DNA from: Flavobacterium sp. Root901
GTDB lineage: Bacteria; Bacteroidota; Bacteroidia; Flavobacteriales; Flavobacteriaceae
Direction of reading: 5' to 3'
Assembly (NCBI RefSeq): GCF_001429765.1
Contig: NZ_LMJB01000005.1
Coordinates: forward strand, 957,071-1,021,070
DNA: 64,000 nucleotides
Below, in pieces: positions 1 through 9,626 of this stretch (positions within the stretch are counted from its first letter, which is position 1; the number at the start of each line of letters is the position of its first letter). The notes under the pieces are model-generated. The model was given only the letters and a program-made list of their open reading frames with translations, made no database searches and was not told where the DNA came from. Position numbers and translations under genes: made by a program.

Positions 1-3000
1 CTGTTGCAGAAGAACCTACGCATACGTTAGCAGATTGAGTTGCTCCAGATAAAGTTGGAGTTGGATTTACAGCTAAAGTTACGTTTGTTGTAAATGACTG
101 GCTACAACTTGGAGTATTACTAGTTGTTGTAATTCCTGTAATCTGTAAAGTCTGACCATTATTTGCAGCTGTTAATGCAGGCGTTGTAAAACTAGCTGTT
201 CCGCCTGCTGTTGCTATTACTCCTGTTACAGGAGTCTGAGCAATACTATTAATAGAATAAGAAACAGTGGAAGTACTATTAGCCAATAATCCGGCCAAAT
301 TTATCGTGGCAGAAGTTCCAGCACATACCGTAGCAGATTGAGTTGCTCCTGTTAAAGTAGGTGTGGGGTTTATAGTAAGTGCTACTGCGTTTGATGTTAC
401 GCTTGTAGAACAGGCATCGCCAATAATTACAGTATAACTTCCAGCATTTGCAGCTGTAGGATTTGTTAAAGTAAGAGTATTTGTTCCTTGTCCAGAGATT
501 ACACCACCATTAACTACTGGTGTTCCATTTAATCTCCAGGAATAAGTTAAACCAGATCCTGTTGCAGCAACAGAAATAGTACGTACACCAGTACCAGAAC
601 ATACTGCTGTAGGTGCAGTTGGCTGTGTAGTAATTGCTGCTGTACTTATATCAACTAATACTGATGTTGTAGTTGTAGTTGTTCCACAAGTTACTTGTAC
701 ACGATAATATGTTTTAGTGGTTTGAGTTGTTGAAAAAGTTGAATTTGAGCTGGCTACATCTTGGTATCTTATTAATAAATTATCAATAATGTGATTGTCA
801 TTCGAACCTCCAGTTCTTGCAGCAAACTTATATTTCCATGCAGATTTATTGGCTGAAAGATAAGCTGCCGGAAGTGCTAAATCTGAAACAACATATGAGC
901 CATTTACTCTCAAAGATAATCTTCCTTTGGAATCAACCGTCAAAACTACCGGTGTATTTCCTGTGGTTGGTCTTAATGCAGGAACATCAATTGCCGAATT
1001 AAAAAGTACATTTCCAGCATATAATACTCTGACACGGCTTCCAGTTGCTACTCCTTCATTATCATAAGTATCAAATTGAATTATAATTCCTGATCCCTGA
1101 CCGCTCTCTCCTCCTGCAGCATCACTTGTTATGTCGCCCGCATAACTTAAACTAAAACCATCAGCTCCGCTTCCGCCATAAGCTTGATAATCAAAATTTA
1201 CAGTAAAAGCATCCATATTTGTACCAGGAGTATTTTGAATTACAAAAGCTCCATTTAAGCTGTTAGTTGCCGGTGTTAATAATAACTGATTTCCAGTTAC
1301 AGCAGCACTTCCGTAAATGTTTGTATTTGCTGGTAATGAATTAAAAGTTTCCAGACCAAAAAATGTTATTGGAGCTGGAGTTGCATTTGTCCATGCCGCA
1401 TTATCAGGAGAAGTCTGCCACACATACGTAGCCCCATCAGTCAATGTACTGCTTGGCAGAGAAATTGTAAACGGAACATTTGGACATACTGTTGAAGCAC
1501 TGCTTACAGGAGCTCCTGCCGTTCCAGTACAACCAGATTGTACCGTTACTTTATAATCTTCCATTTGTCCGCTGCTTGAACTTATTGCACAAGGAGTATT
1601 GTTATAACCGGTCAAACGACCAATAATCCTCATTTTTATATCGCCTGTAGCAATACTTGGAACAGTTATGTAAACGGATGCAGCTCCTGTTGTTCCAGTT
1701 GAATTTCGGATAGTTCCAATTTGAAAATATTCGCCAGAATCATCAAAATCACCATCGTTATTCCAGTCAAAAAATGCCGAATAATAAACATTTTGATCTC
1801 CGCCTGTATTTCCTTTTACAGTTAAAGCATAACTTTTTCCCTGAGTAATTTTAGTTGGGGTATCTGCTGTAAAATCTTCGTAACCCGTTATTCCTGTACT
1901 TGTTTTTGACAATGTGTTTAAGCTCACATTTGTAATTTGAAGTACTGTAGAGAAATTAGCACAAGTACTGGAAGATACATTTATCTGGCCAGTTGTTGCA
2001 GTAAAATAGGCATCACTCTTATTAGTAGCTGCTGAACTTGAACTACCCCAAGAACCCGGAAGAACTTGAGAAGAACCTAAAGTTAATGTATTGGCAGTAT
2101 GAGTTTGAGTACCTAAGTTTGCATTAACTCCAGAATTTATCATCAATGCATTTGAAATTGCAGTAGCTCCAGTAGAAGCAAATGTTTTTATACCGCTTCC
2201 AGAAAGAGTAAGAGCATAAAAATTAGGGACATTAAAAGATTGATTGACTCCATTAAATGTTACAGTTCCAGTTCCAGGAGTAAATGTGCCGTTACTAGTG
2301 AAATTTCCACCAATTGTTAAATTATTATTATTTGTTGCTAAAGTTACAGTATTGGCAATATTTAAGTCTGAAGTAACAATTGCAGCTCCACCAAGGGTTT
2401 TAGTTCCAGAATTCGAAACTGTTAAGTTTGAATATGTTGTAGCTTTTATTGTTTGCGCAGTTCCATTATAATTTACAGTATTTCCAGCTGCAGTTGCTGT
2501 CAAAGTTGTAATTGTTGGCACAGGTGATGATGTAATGTTTAATTGACTTGTTGCTGAGCTGTTATTAATCGAAGTTATAGTGCCAGAACCATTTAGGTTA
2601 AGTGTTCCAGTATTGTTAAATGTTGCTGTAGTAATATTTCCAGAGCCATTTATGTTCGCGGTTCCGGAATTATTTATAGTGGAAAGTGAAGACGTTCCGC
2701 CAATTGTTAAAGTGCTTCCAGATGAATTTGTTAATGCCCCTGATCCGGATAAACCTGTTGATATTGATAAAACATTATTGTTTGTATATGTTCCAGAAAC
2801 AGCAACATTTGGAATTGTTATTGTTGAAGAACCGCTAATTGTTTTTGCTGTTCCACTAAAAGTATGAGTACCTGTATTAGCTGTAGAGGTATATGTTCCG
2901 TTATTTTGCAAATTACCAGCAAAACCTATTGCAGCTATACCAGTTTCATTCCAGATTCCTCCAGAATTAATTGTTGCATCTCCTGTAAAAGTTTTTGTAC

Positions 3001-3751
3001 CAGTATTTGCCAGAGTTAATGTTCCTGAAACTGATGTAGTACCTGTAACTCCCAGAGTGAAGTTAGATCCTGTTGTAAATGTTGTTCCTGTATTTATTGC
3101 TAAATTTCCACCTACTGTTAAATTTGCTGCTGTAGTTGAAGTAACAGCTCCGCTTAAGGTAAGATTGGTTGCAATAGTAACTCCTGATGCTGGAAAAGTT
3201 TTGGTTCCGCTTCCAGAAAGAACTAGATTGCCGTAACCTCCTGCTAAAATTGATTGATTACCAAGTTCTCCATAGTTAACAGTACTATTTGATGATAATG
3301 TTCCAAAAACAATTGCTGTCGTACCAGTAGTAGTCAATGTAAGAGTTCCTGAAGCTAAAATATCCATAGTTCCATTTATGACATAATTGCTTCCCACGGA
3401 AAAGTTAATAGCCGTAGTTCCATCACCCAATACAATTTTTGATCCTGTACCAGAAACTGTCCAGTCTGCACCAACTGTAGGTGCAGTATTATTTCTTATA
3501 TAAAAAATATTTCCTGCAGTTGTAAAATTAGCGGGAGCAGTTCCGCTTCCATCTGTATTTATACCCCAACTTGAAGTTAAATTAAGGTTTCCGGTTGATT
3601 TAGAATAATAATTTACTGCATTCGCAGCAGAAACAACAAAAAACATCCCCAGACAAATGAATCTTAAACTAATAGCGAAAGACTTTTCTTTGGAAGAATT
3701 TGGGAATAACAAAAATAAAGAACGGGCAGTCAAAAGTAGTTTTCGGATCAT
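1..3751 (-). CDS. Giant secreted adhesin-like protein, C-terminus outside window
   Basis: An open frame runs from an ATG at 3751 to the left edge (about 1250 codons, no stop), so the C-terminus is missing. The N-terminus has a charged start and a hydrophobic stretch ending near VVSAANA, read as a long signal peptide. Residues ~45-600 are low-complexity beta-strand repeats (LTLSGSGTKTF-like units) resembling autotransporter-associated repeats. Residues ~610-730 match a GEVED domain (FDWNNDGDFDDSGEYF, then GQMEDYKVTV). Residues ~810-1000 look like an L-type lectin fold (GADGFSLSYAG, IIIQFDTYDNEG, GSNDNHIIDNLL). From ~1035 onward Ig-like units repeat with NPTPTLTGATQSATVCAGTS. The layout fits a T9SS-exported cell-surface or gliding adhesin that binds glycans. 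Export by T9SS is inferred because the sorting signal is not visible. It is transcribed away from recX and the other giant genes. Confidence 0.85.
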   Translation of the reverse strand, partial: MIRKLLLTARSLFLLFPNSSKEKSFAISLRFICLGMFFVVSAANAVNYYSKSTGNLNLTSSWGINTDGSGTAPANFTTAGNIFYIRNNTAPTVGADWTVSGTGSKIVLGDGTTAINFSVGSNYVINGTMDILASGTLTLTTTGTTAIVFGTLSSNSTVNYGELGNQSILAGGYGNLVLSGSGTKTFPASGVTIATNLTLSGAVTSTTAANLTVGGNLAINTGTTFTTGSNFTLGVTGTTSVSGTLTLANTGTKTFTGDATINSGGIWNETGIAAIGFAGNLQNNGTYTSTANTGTHTFSGTAKTISGSSTITIPNVAVSGTYTNNNVLSISTGLSGSGALTNSSGSTLTIGGTSSLSTINNSGTANINGSGNITTATFNNTGTLNLNGSGTITSINNSSATSQLNITSSPVPTITTLTATAAGNTVNYNGTAQTIKATTYSNLTVSNSGTKTLGGAAIVTSDLNIANTVTLATNNNNLTIGGNFTSNGTFTPGTGTVTFNGVNQSFNVPNFYALTLSGSGIKTFASTGATAISNALMINSGVNANLGTQTHTANTLTLGSSQVLPGSWGSSSSAATNKSDAYFTATTGQINVSSSTCANFSTVLQITNVSLNTLSKTSTGITGYEDFTADTPTKITQGKSYALTVKGNTGGDQNVYYSAFFDWNNDGDFDDSGEYFQIGTIRNSTGTTGAASVYITVPSIATGDIKMRIIGRLTGYNNTPCAISSSSGQMEDYKVTVQSGCTGTAGAPVSSASTVCPNVPFTISLPSSTLTDGATYVWQTSPDNAAWTNATPAPITFFGLETFNSLPANTNIYGSAAVTGNQLLLTPATNSLNGAFVIQNTPGTNMDAFTVNFDYQAYGGSGADGFSLSYAGDITSDAAGGESGQGSGIIIQFDTYDNEGVATGSRVRVLYAGNVLFNSAIDVPALRPTTGNTPVVLTVDSKGRLSLRVNGSYVVSDLALPAAYLSANKSAWKYKFAARTGGSNDNHIIDNLLIRYQDVASSNSTFSTTQTTKTYYRVQVTCGTTTTTTSVLVDISTAAITTQPTAPTAVCSGTGVRTISVAATGSGLTYSWRLNGTPVVNGGVISGQGTNTLTLTNPTAANAGSYTVIIGDACSTSVTSNAVALTINPTPTLTGATQSATVCAGTSATINLAGLLANSTSTVSYSINSIAQTPVTGVIATAGGTASFTTPALTAANNGQTLQITGITTTSNTPSCSQSFTTNVTLAVNPTPTLSGATQSANVCVGSSAT

Positions 3752-4027
3752 AGCAGGCGTGGTATTAAATTGTTTTGGCACTAATTCAAATAAAAAATTT
3801 CAAATTCCGTTATGTACGAAGACTAATTTTGAAATGAAATTCTTATTAATAACTGTTTAAGAAATAAGGTAATTTAACAAACAGATTTTAGACCCAAAAT
3901 TATTATTAATCCTGATATACACAATAGATTTTTGAAAGTCTTTTGTGAAAAATCGAATAAACACATTATAATTTAACATTTAAATGATTATTTTTACCAT
4001 TTACAGTTAAAAAGAAAGAAAATACTC

Positions 4028-4507
4028 ATGAATTCAATTTGTACTCCAAAAGAAGCTTTACAGAAATTAGAACGTTATTGTGCTTATCAGGAACGTTGTC
4101 ATGATGAGGTGGTTTCAAAACTTTACAGCTTGAAAATGACTTCGGATGAGATAGATTCCATTGTTGTTCAGTTAATTGAAAACAATTTTTTAAATGAAAC
4201 AAGATTTGCCTGCAGTTTCGCAAGAGGGAAACACAGAATTAAAAATTGGGGCAAAATCAGGATTACAAATGAACTTAAACTAAGAAATATTTCTTCAACA
4301 AATATTAATATCGCTCTTAAGGAAATTTCAGCAGAGGAATATTTTCAAACTTTTGAAAATCTATCAGAAAGATGCTGGAATTCTATTTCAGAAAATAACA
4401 TTTTAAAAAAGAGAAAAAAGTTTTGCGACTATCTTCTTCGAAGAGGTTATGAAAGTAATTTGGTTTATGAAAAAGTTAAAGAATTAGAGCAAAATTCAGA
4501 TTCTTAA
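4028..4507 (+). CDS. recX: Regulatory protein RecX
   Basis: 159 aa, the usual size of RecX, which binds RecA filaments and limits recombination. The three-helix-repeat layout is visible: an N-terminal KALQKLERYCAYQERCHDEV-like segment (here EALQKLERYCAYQERCHDEV), then IDSIVVQLIENNFLNETRFA, then the typical RGKHRIKNWGKIRITNELKL helix and a C-terminal KKRKKFCDYLLRRGYE segment. It is cytosolic and has no signal peptide. The start is the ATG at 4028; no better in-frame start precedes it. recA is not next to it; the neighbours are giant surface-protein genes, so it appears to be a single-gene unit. Confidence 0.9.
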   Translation: MNSICTPKEALQKLERYCAYQERCHDEVVSKLYSLKMTSDEIDSIVVQLIENNFLNETRFACSFARGKHRIKNWGKIRITNELKLRNISSTNINIALKEISAEEYFQTFENLSERCWNSISENNILKKRKKFCDYLLRRGYESNLVYEKVKELEQNSDS

Positions 4508-4908
4508 AATCGTATTTAAAATCTTATTTTTTACCTCTTGCGAATTTTTTTTATAACCTTCGTGAAAACATCTTAAATTCCTTACGGAATAAAAAATAAC
4601 TGTTGGTTGTAAAATAGTGCCTTTCTGAGGATTTTTTATAAAACACGACGTTTTTTCGATTATTTTTTTAAAATTGGAATTGAAATACGGCAATCCTTAA
4701 AGATTTTTCCTATTTTTAACAAGCTTGTTTTATAGGAATTTCCATAAATTCCTCTTTTTCACTATGCATTTCATCGATTATTTTACCAGTTTATCGAGAA
4801 TATGCCCATTCTAAAAACCTCAGGAAAATCAAACACGTAGATGTATCTATATTTGCGCGGGTGTAATGTTATTATGCCAGCATAACAATCTGATAGAAAA
4901 CATTTAAC
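4508..4908. other. Intergenic stretch between recX and first plus-strand giant gene
   Basis: About 400 AT-rich bases with no supported gene. A 12-bp palindrome AACAAGCTTGTT lies at 4718-4729. A small hairpin with arms GGAATTT/AAATTCC at 4735-4752 is followed by TCTTTTTC and could end recX transcription, although it sits 230 bases downstream. A perfect -7 promoter box lies at 4848-4855. A 65-codon minus-strand frame at 4496-4693 has no recognisable features and I do not call it. Confidence 0.5.
4848..4855 (+). promoter_or_regulatory. Bacteroidota -7 box TATATTTG
   Basis: Perfect TAnnTTTG match 53 bases upstream of the ATG at 4909. No TTG lies 17-23 bases upstream, so only the -7 half is supported. 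Expected leader is about 45 nt. Confidence 0.5.
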
Positions 4909-7900
4909 ATGATTAGAACTCTACTTTTATTTTTGTTTTTACCTTTTTTTGGAATTGCACAAACTGTTGATTTAGCTTCCTGGGCTTTAACAGCAAATGG
5001 CAATATTACAACCAAACAGAGTTATGTTCAGTCTAGTACTTTTACAACTAGTGAAAATCCAATTGCTTATGGAAGTACCGGAGCATTAGTTACGGGATGG
5101 AATAACAATGCGTTTGTACATTATCGTTACATTGAAGTTTCGATTGCACCTACAGCAGGCAATATTATCTGGATTTCAAATTTAGTTTTTCAACAGGCAA
5201 GTATTCCAAGTGGTGGTACACCAGGACCATCTACTTACATTGCCAAATATTACATTTCGCAAAACGGGACTGTTCCTTCGACATTTGATTTCTACAATAC
5301 TGCCAGTAATTTAGTCGCAGAAGAATCCATTTCAGGAAATCCGTCAAAGAGTATTAAGATTAATGAATCTTTAAATTCAAATCAAAAATTAATAATTCGT
5401 CTTTATACAAAAGGGTCGGATTATAACAATATCAAATGGCAGATTTTAGCCAACACTTTAAAGTTTACAGGTAAACTAATGACGCCTTTAGCTGGACCTT
5501 ATGTTGTTGGAAGCGCTGCTACTTCTGATTTCAGTACACTTACATCTGCAGTAAATACGCTTAATAATGTTGGTGTTTCTGCTGCCGTAACATTTTTGCT
5601 TGATAATACGGCCTATAACGTTTCAACAAACGAAATTTTTCCTCTTGTAATTAATCCTTATACAGGAAATACTTCTTATAAAGTAACTTTTAAACCTAAT
5701 ACGAACAGGACAGTAACTATTGAATCTAGTAATACTTCCAAAAATACTGAAGCTGTTTTTAAATTAAATGGGGTTGACAATGTTGTTTTTGATGGTAGTA
5801 ACACCACAAACGGCACAACCAAAAACATGACAATTTATAACAATAACCAGTCGAATAATGACCGATCTGTTATTTGGATTGCAAGCCAAAACAGTACAAA
5901 TGGTGCAAATAATAATGAAGTTAAGAATTTAATTTTACAGCAATATGCACGAGGTACGTATGATTTTTCGATAGGTGTTTACGGCGGAGGAACAAGCAGT
6001 TCATCAAGTGCAGCAGAAACAGCGAACTCTTCTAATATCATAAGCAATAATACTTTTACAGGTGTAGGACAAGCGGTATATTTAAACGGACTTGCAAGTT
6101 CATTATCTACAGGCTGGAAAATTCAGAGCAATATAATTGGCGGAACTACAAATACTAATAAACCGCATATTGCTATCAGATTGAATAATGCTAAGGATTA
6201 CGAAGTATCTCAAAATACTATCACAGGTGTTTATAAAGCAGATTCCGGACAAAATACAACGACTCACCATTCTGGTATTTCAGTTTACGGAACAAGTAAC
6301 GGAAGTATTTTTAGCAATAAAATCAGTGATGTGTATGATGCGACAGGTAACGCGATGTCTTATTGTGCTGGAATTTATGTGGATAGCGGGAATAATATTA
6401 TTTATAACAATTTTATAAATAATATTCGCAGTAATAATACTGATGATAATAATTCTAATTTCACTTATAAAGGTCACGGAATTTATATCAATAGCGGTGC
6501 CTCTAATAAAGTTTATTTCAATACTGTTTCGATGGATGCTGCTGTGACGGGAGGAAAATCATCTTGTTTATTTATTGCCGGAGGTTCTTCGCTTGATGTC
6601 CGAAATAATATATTTTATAACAGCCAGACCACAGGAAGTCAATATGCAATTTTTACAAGAGTCGCCTCATCAGTATTTACTTCATTGAGTAATAATGATC
6701 AATATATAGTTAAATATGCTTCACATTTTAACTCCAGACTCCAGGATAATGCAGATTATACAACATTGGCTGCCTGGCAGACTGCAACTGCAAAAGAGCA
6801 AAATTCTATTGTAGTAGAACCAAAATTTATTTCAACAACAGATTTTCACTTAGTTCAGAACACAACAAATTCCGGAATTCATGCAAAAGGAACGCCAATA
6901 ACTGGTTTTACTACAGATATTGATAGTGAAACAAGAAGTACGACAGTCCCAGATATGGGAGCAGACGAAATTATTATTTGTGAGCAAGGAGATCAGACAA
7001 CTTTTGGTATCGATTCATGGATTGGATATGTTTACAAATGGAATACAACTACTCCGAATCCTGCTTTAGCCGCTTCACCTGCGACTGCAACTAATGTTTA
7101 TATCGGAAACGTAACAGAGCCAATGATTTTTGACCGAAATGTTGGAGCCGGAACGGTAAGAGGAGTGGTGACAAACATTTGCGGAAGCGCTCCGGCAGAT
7201 AACTTTTTTGTTCGTTACAAAATGAGAACAACAACAGCTGCTGGAACTTATAATATTTCTCTTGGAGGAGATGACGGAATAAGATTGTATATCGATGGTA
7301 CATTAGTTTTAAACAGATGGAATGATCATAGTTTTATCTTAGATGCTGCTTTGTATACATTGACAGCGGGTTCTCATGATTTTGTTTTAGAATATTATGA
7401 AAATGGAGGTTCGGCTCGTACTAATTTTTCATACGGTTTAATTAAAGGTGATAATGTTAATTTACCTTACGGAGATAATGTCTGGAATGTTTATGGGTTT
7501 ACAAAAAACAACTTCGACCTGACTCAAACGGTTTATGCGGGAACTTTTGTAGATTCAAATTTAAATATCAACACAACTACTTCATGGGCAGCTGATAAAT
7601 CACCTTCTGCTGTCACTACATGGCAAGGTGCCCCAATGCCAATTGATTACTTTACAACAACATACAAACGTCAGGGTTTTCCTTGTGGTAATTATCAAAT
7701 TCAGGTGGTAAACTGCGACGATGATATGAGAATTTATGTAAATGATGTTTTAGAATATACTGCAGGACAAAATATTGGCGCGCCGGTTTTAGTAAAAACG
7801 GGTCAGATTTATACATTAAACAAAAATTCAAAAATAGAAGTCAGACTGAGAGAAGATGCCGGAGATGCAAAAATGGCAGTAAATCTTATAGCTGTTCCAA

Positions 7901-9477
7901 CCGTTTATGACGGATCAACAACTCCAGCCAGCGGATCAGCAATTACAATAAATGCTAATACGACATTAAACTCAGATCTTCAGGTTTGTTCCTGTACTAT
8001 TAATCCGGGAGTTACATTGACGATACCGGCAAACAGAACTTTAACGGTAGATGAAACTACAACTGTAGGAGCGGGAGGAAAACTTTTGGTTAAAAACGGA
8101 GGTTCATTATTACAAAACAGTACAAGCGCAAATGCATATCAGGGAGCAGCAAATTCATTTGAAATGCAGAGAGACACTCAGCTGATTCGCCGTTATGATT
8201 TTACATATTGGTCAGCACCTGTATCAGGAGTTAAGCTTCATGATTTATCACCAACAACATTGGCAGATAAATATTACAGTTATAACCCAACTACAGGATG
8301 GACAATCAACTATAATGGCACTTTAACAATGGCTGCCGGACAAGGATATATTGTAAGAGCACCTCAGGAATTTGACATTAATAGTTCTGCTATATATCAT
8401 GCTTCATTTGTTGGAGTTCCAAATAATGGTAATATTACAGTTACACCAGTTGCCACAAAATGGAATTTAATTGGAAATCCATATCCATCTGCTATCGATG
8501 CAAATAAATTAATAAACGATACAGGAGTTGGAGCGTTATATTTCTGGACACATAATTCTCCGCCAAGCGGAACTGTAACGGGAGATGCAAAATATAATTA
8601 TTCTGTTTCAGATTATGCAGTGTATACTTTAACAGGAAGTACCGGAACTTCAAGCGGTGCAGCTGTTCATTCTGGTAAAATTGCTGCAGGTCAGGGATTT
8701 TTCTTTAAGGCAAGCACAGGAAGCAATATTGTTTTTACAAACAGTATGAGAATTGTGGGTAATAACAGTCAGTTCTTTAAAACTTCTGAAATTCCTGTTG
8801 CGACAAACCGAATATGGCTGAATTTTACAAATGCCGAAGGAGGATTTAAACAAGCCTTAATTGGATATATTGACGGAGCAACAAACAGCTGGGATCAAAA
8901 TTATGATGCGGCAACGCTAAATGGTAATACGTATATCGATTTTTACAGTATTAATGAGGCTAAGAAATTAACTATTCAGGGACGTGCAGCACCTTTTGAG
9001 GATACAGATGTAATTCCCCTTGGATATAAAACAACAGTTGCCGGAGAATTTACAATTTCGATCGATCATACAGATGGTTTATTTGATAATCAGAAAGTAT
9101 ATCTGGAAGATAAAATGACAAACACGGTTTATGATTTAAAAGCCGGCGATTATAAGTTTAATACTGAAATTGGAACTTTTACAGATCGCTTTCAATTAAA
9201 ATATACCAATAAAACATTAGGCACCGGAGATTTTGAAAATATAAAAGACGGTCTTTTTGTTGCTGTAAAAGATAAGGTTATAAAGGCATCATCTTCTAAT
9301 GAAAATATTAAAGAAGTAAATATATACGATATTACAGGAAGACTTTTATATAGTAAAAACAAAATAGGCACAACAGAATGGTCCATTTCAAACCTGCAGT
9401 CAGCCAATCAGGTTTTACTGGTGAAAGTTACACTTGAAAATGAATCTGTAACAACAAGGAAAATCATTTTCAATTAA
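4909..9477 (+). CDS. T9SS-secreted beta-helix/PA14-like surface protein
   Basis: 1522 aa with a clear signal peptide (MIRTLLLFLFLPFFGIAQ). Residues ~195-690 are Asn/Gly-rich beta-strand repeats typical of a right-handed parallel beta-helix (NNTFTGVGQAVYLNG, GIYINSGASNKVYFNT), closed by the usual PDMGADE motif. Residues ~765-845 resemble a PA14/GLEYA sugar-binding domain (LGGDDGIRLYIDGTLVLNRW). A second similar unit (YQIQVVNCDDDMRIYVND) follows near 925-960. From ~1020 comes the C-terminal module shared with the next three genes: CSCTINPG, RRYDFTYWSAPVSG, LIGNPYPSAIDA, ALYFWTHNSPPSG, then a type-C-like T9SS sorting region (RIWLNFTNAEGGFKQ) and the final IYDITGRLLYS...KIIFN tail. Exported and anchored or released at the surface by T9SS. 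Ligand unknown. Confidence 0.85.
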   Translation: MIRTLLLFLFLPFFGIAQTVDLASWALTANGNITTKQSYVQSSTFTTSENPIAYGSTGALVTGWNNNAFVHYRYIEVSIAPTAGNIIWISNLVFQQASIPSGGTPGPSTYIAKYYISQNGTVPSTFDFYNTASNLVAEESISGNPSKSIKINESLNSNQKLIIRLYTKGSDYNNIKWQILANTLKFTGKLMTPLAGPYVVGSAATSDFSTLTSAVNTLNNVGVSAAVTFLLDNTAYNVSTNEIFPLVINPYTGNTSYKVTFKPNTNRTVTIESSNTSKNTEAVFKLNGVDNVVFDGSNTTNGTTKNMTIYNNNQSNNDRSVIWIASQNSTNGANNNEVKNLILQQYARGTYDFSIGVYGGGTSSSSSAAETANSSNIISNNTFTGVGQAVYLNGLASSLSTGWKIQSNIIGGTTNTNKPHIAIRLNNAKDYEVSQNTITGVYKADSGQNTTTHHSGISVYGTSNGSIFSNKISDVYDATGNAMSYCAGIYVDSGNNIIYNNFINNIRSNNTDDNNSNFTYKGHGIYINSGASNKVYFNTVSMDAAVTGGKSSCLFIAGGSSLDVRNNIFYNSQTTGSQYAIFTRVASSVFTSLSNNDQYIVKYASHFNSRLQDNADYTTLAAWQTATAKEQNSIVVEPKFISTTDFHLVQNTTNSGIHAKGTPITGFTTDIDSETRSTTVPDMGADEIIICEQGDQTTFGIDSWIGYVYKWNTTTPNPALAASPATATNVYIGNVTEPMIFDRNVGAGTVRGVVTNICGSAPADNFFVRYKMRTTTAAGTYNISLGGDDGIRLYIDGTLVLNRWNDHSFILDAALYTLTAGSHDFVLEYYENGGSARTNFSYGLIKGDNVNLPYGDNVWNVYGFTKNNFDLTQTVYAGTFVDSNLNINTTTSWAADKSPSAVTTWQGAPMPIDYFTTTYKRQGFPCGNYQIQVVNCDDDMRIYVNDVLEYTAGQNIGAPVLVKTGQIYTLNKNSKIEVRLREDAGDAKMAVNLIAVPTVYDGSTTPASGSAITINANTTLNSDLQVCSCTINPGVTLTIPANRTLTVDETTTVGAGGKLLVKNGGSLLQNSTSANAYQGAANSFEMQRDTQLIRRYDFTYWSAPVSGVKLHDLSPTTLADKYYSYNPTTGWTINYNGTLTMAAGQGYIVRAPQEFDINSSAIYHASFVGVPNNGNITVTPVATKWNLIGNPYPSAIDANKLINDTGVGALYFWTHNSPPSGTVTGDAKYNYSVSDYAVYTLTGSTGTSSGAAVHSGKIAAGQGFFFKASTGSNIVFTNSMRIVGNNSQFFKTSEIPVATNRIWLNFTNAEGGFKQALIGYIDGATNSWDQNYDAATLNGNTYIDFYSINEAKKLTIQGRAAPFEDTDVIPLGYKTTVAGEFTISIDHTDGLFDNQKVYLEDKMTNTVYDLKAGDYKFNTEIGTFTDRFQLKYTNKTLGTGDFENIKDGLFVAVKDKVIKASSSNENIKEVNIYDITGRLLYSKNKIGTTEWSISNLQSANQVLLVKVTLENESVTTRKIIFN

Positions 9478-9494
9478 TTAAAATAAAATATAAT

Positions 9495-9526
9495 AAAAAT
9501 CCGACAGTGAAAGCTGCCGGATTTTT
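9495..9526 (+). terminator. Rho-independent terminator
   Basis: Stem AATCCG-a-CAG / CTG-c-CGGATT with a short loop and a T run, 18 bases after the stop at 9477. It separates the first two giant genes. Confidence 0.8.
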
Positions 9527-9626
9527 ACGTGTAATAATGTTACTAATAAAAAAATGAAATAAGATAGATTAAGAATTTAAAAATTAAATCATTAACAAAT
9601 CAAAATCAAACCAAAACACAAATTGT

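Noticed and set aside
817..2867. Several short plus-strand frames inside the left-edge minus-strand gene
   Set aside because: They lie opposite GEVED, lectin-like and repeat motifs that read cleanly on the minus strand.
4496..4693. 65-codon minus-strand frame downstream of recX
   Set aside because: Low-complexity AT-rich translation, no motif, overlaps the recX end; more likely a chance frame.
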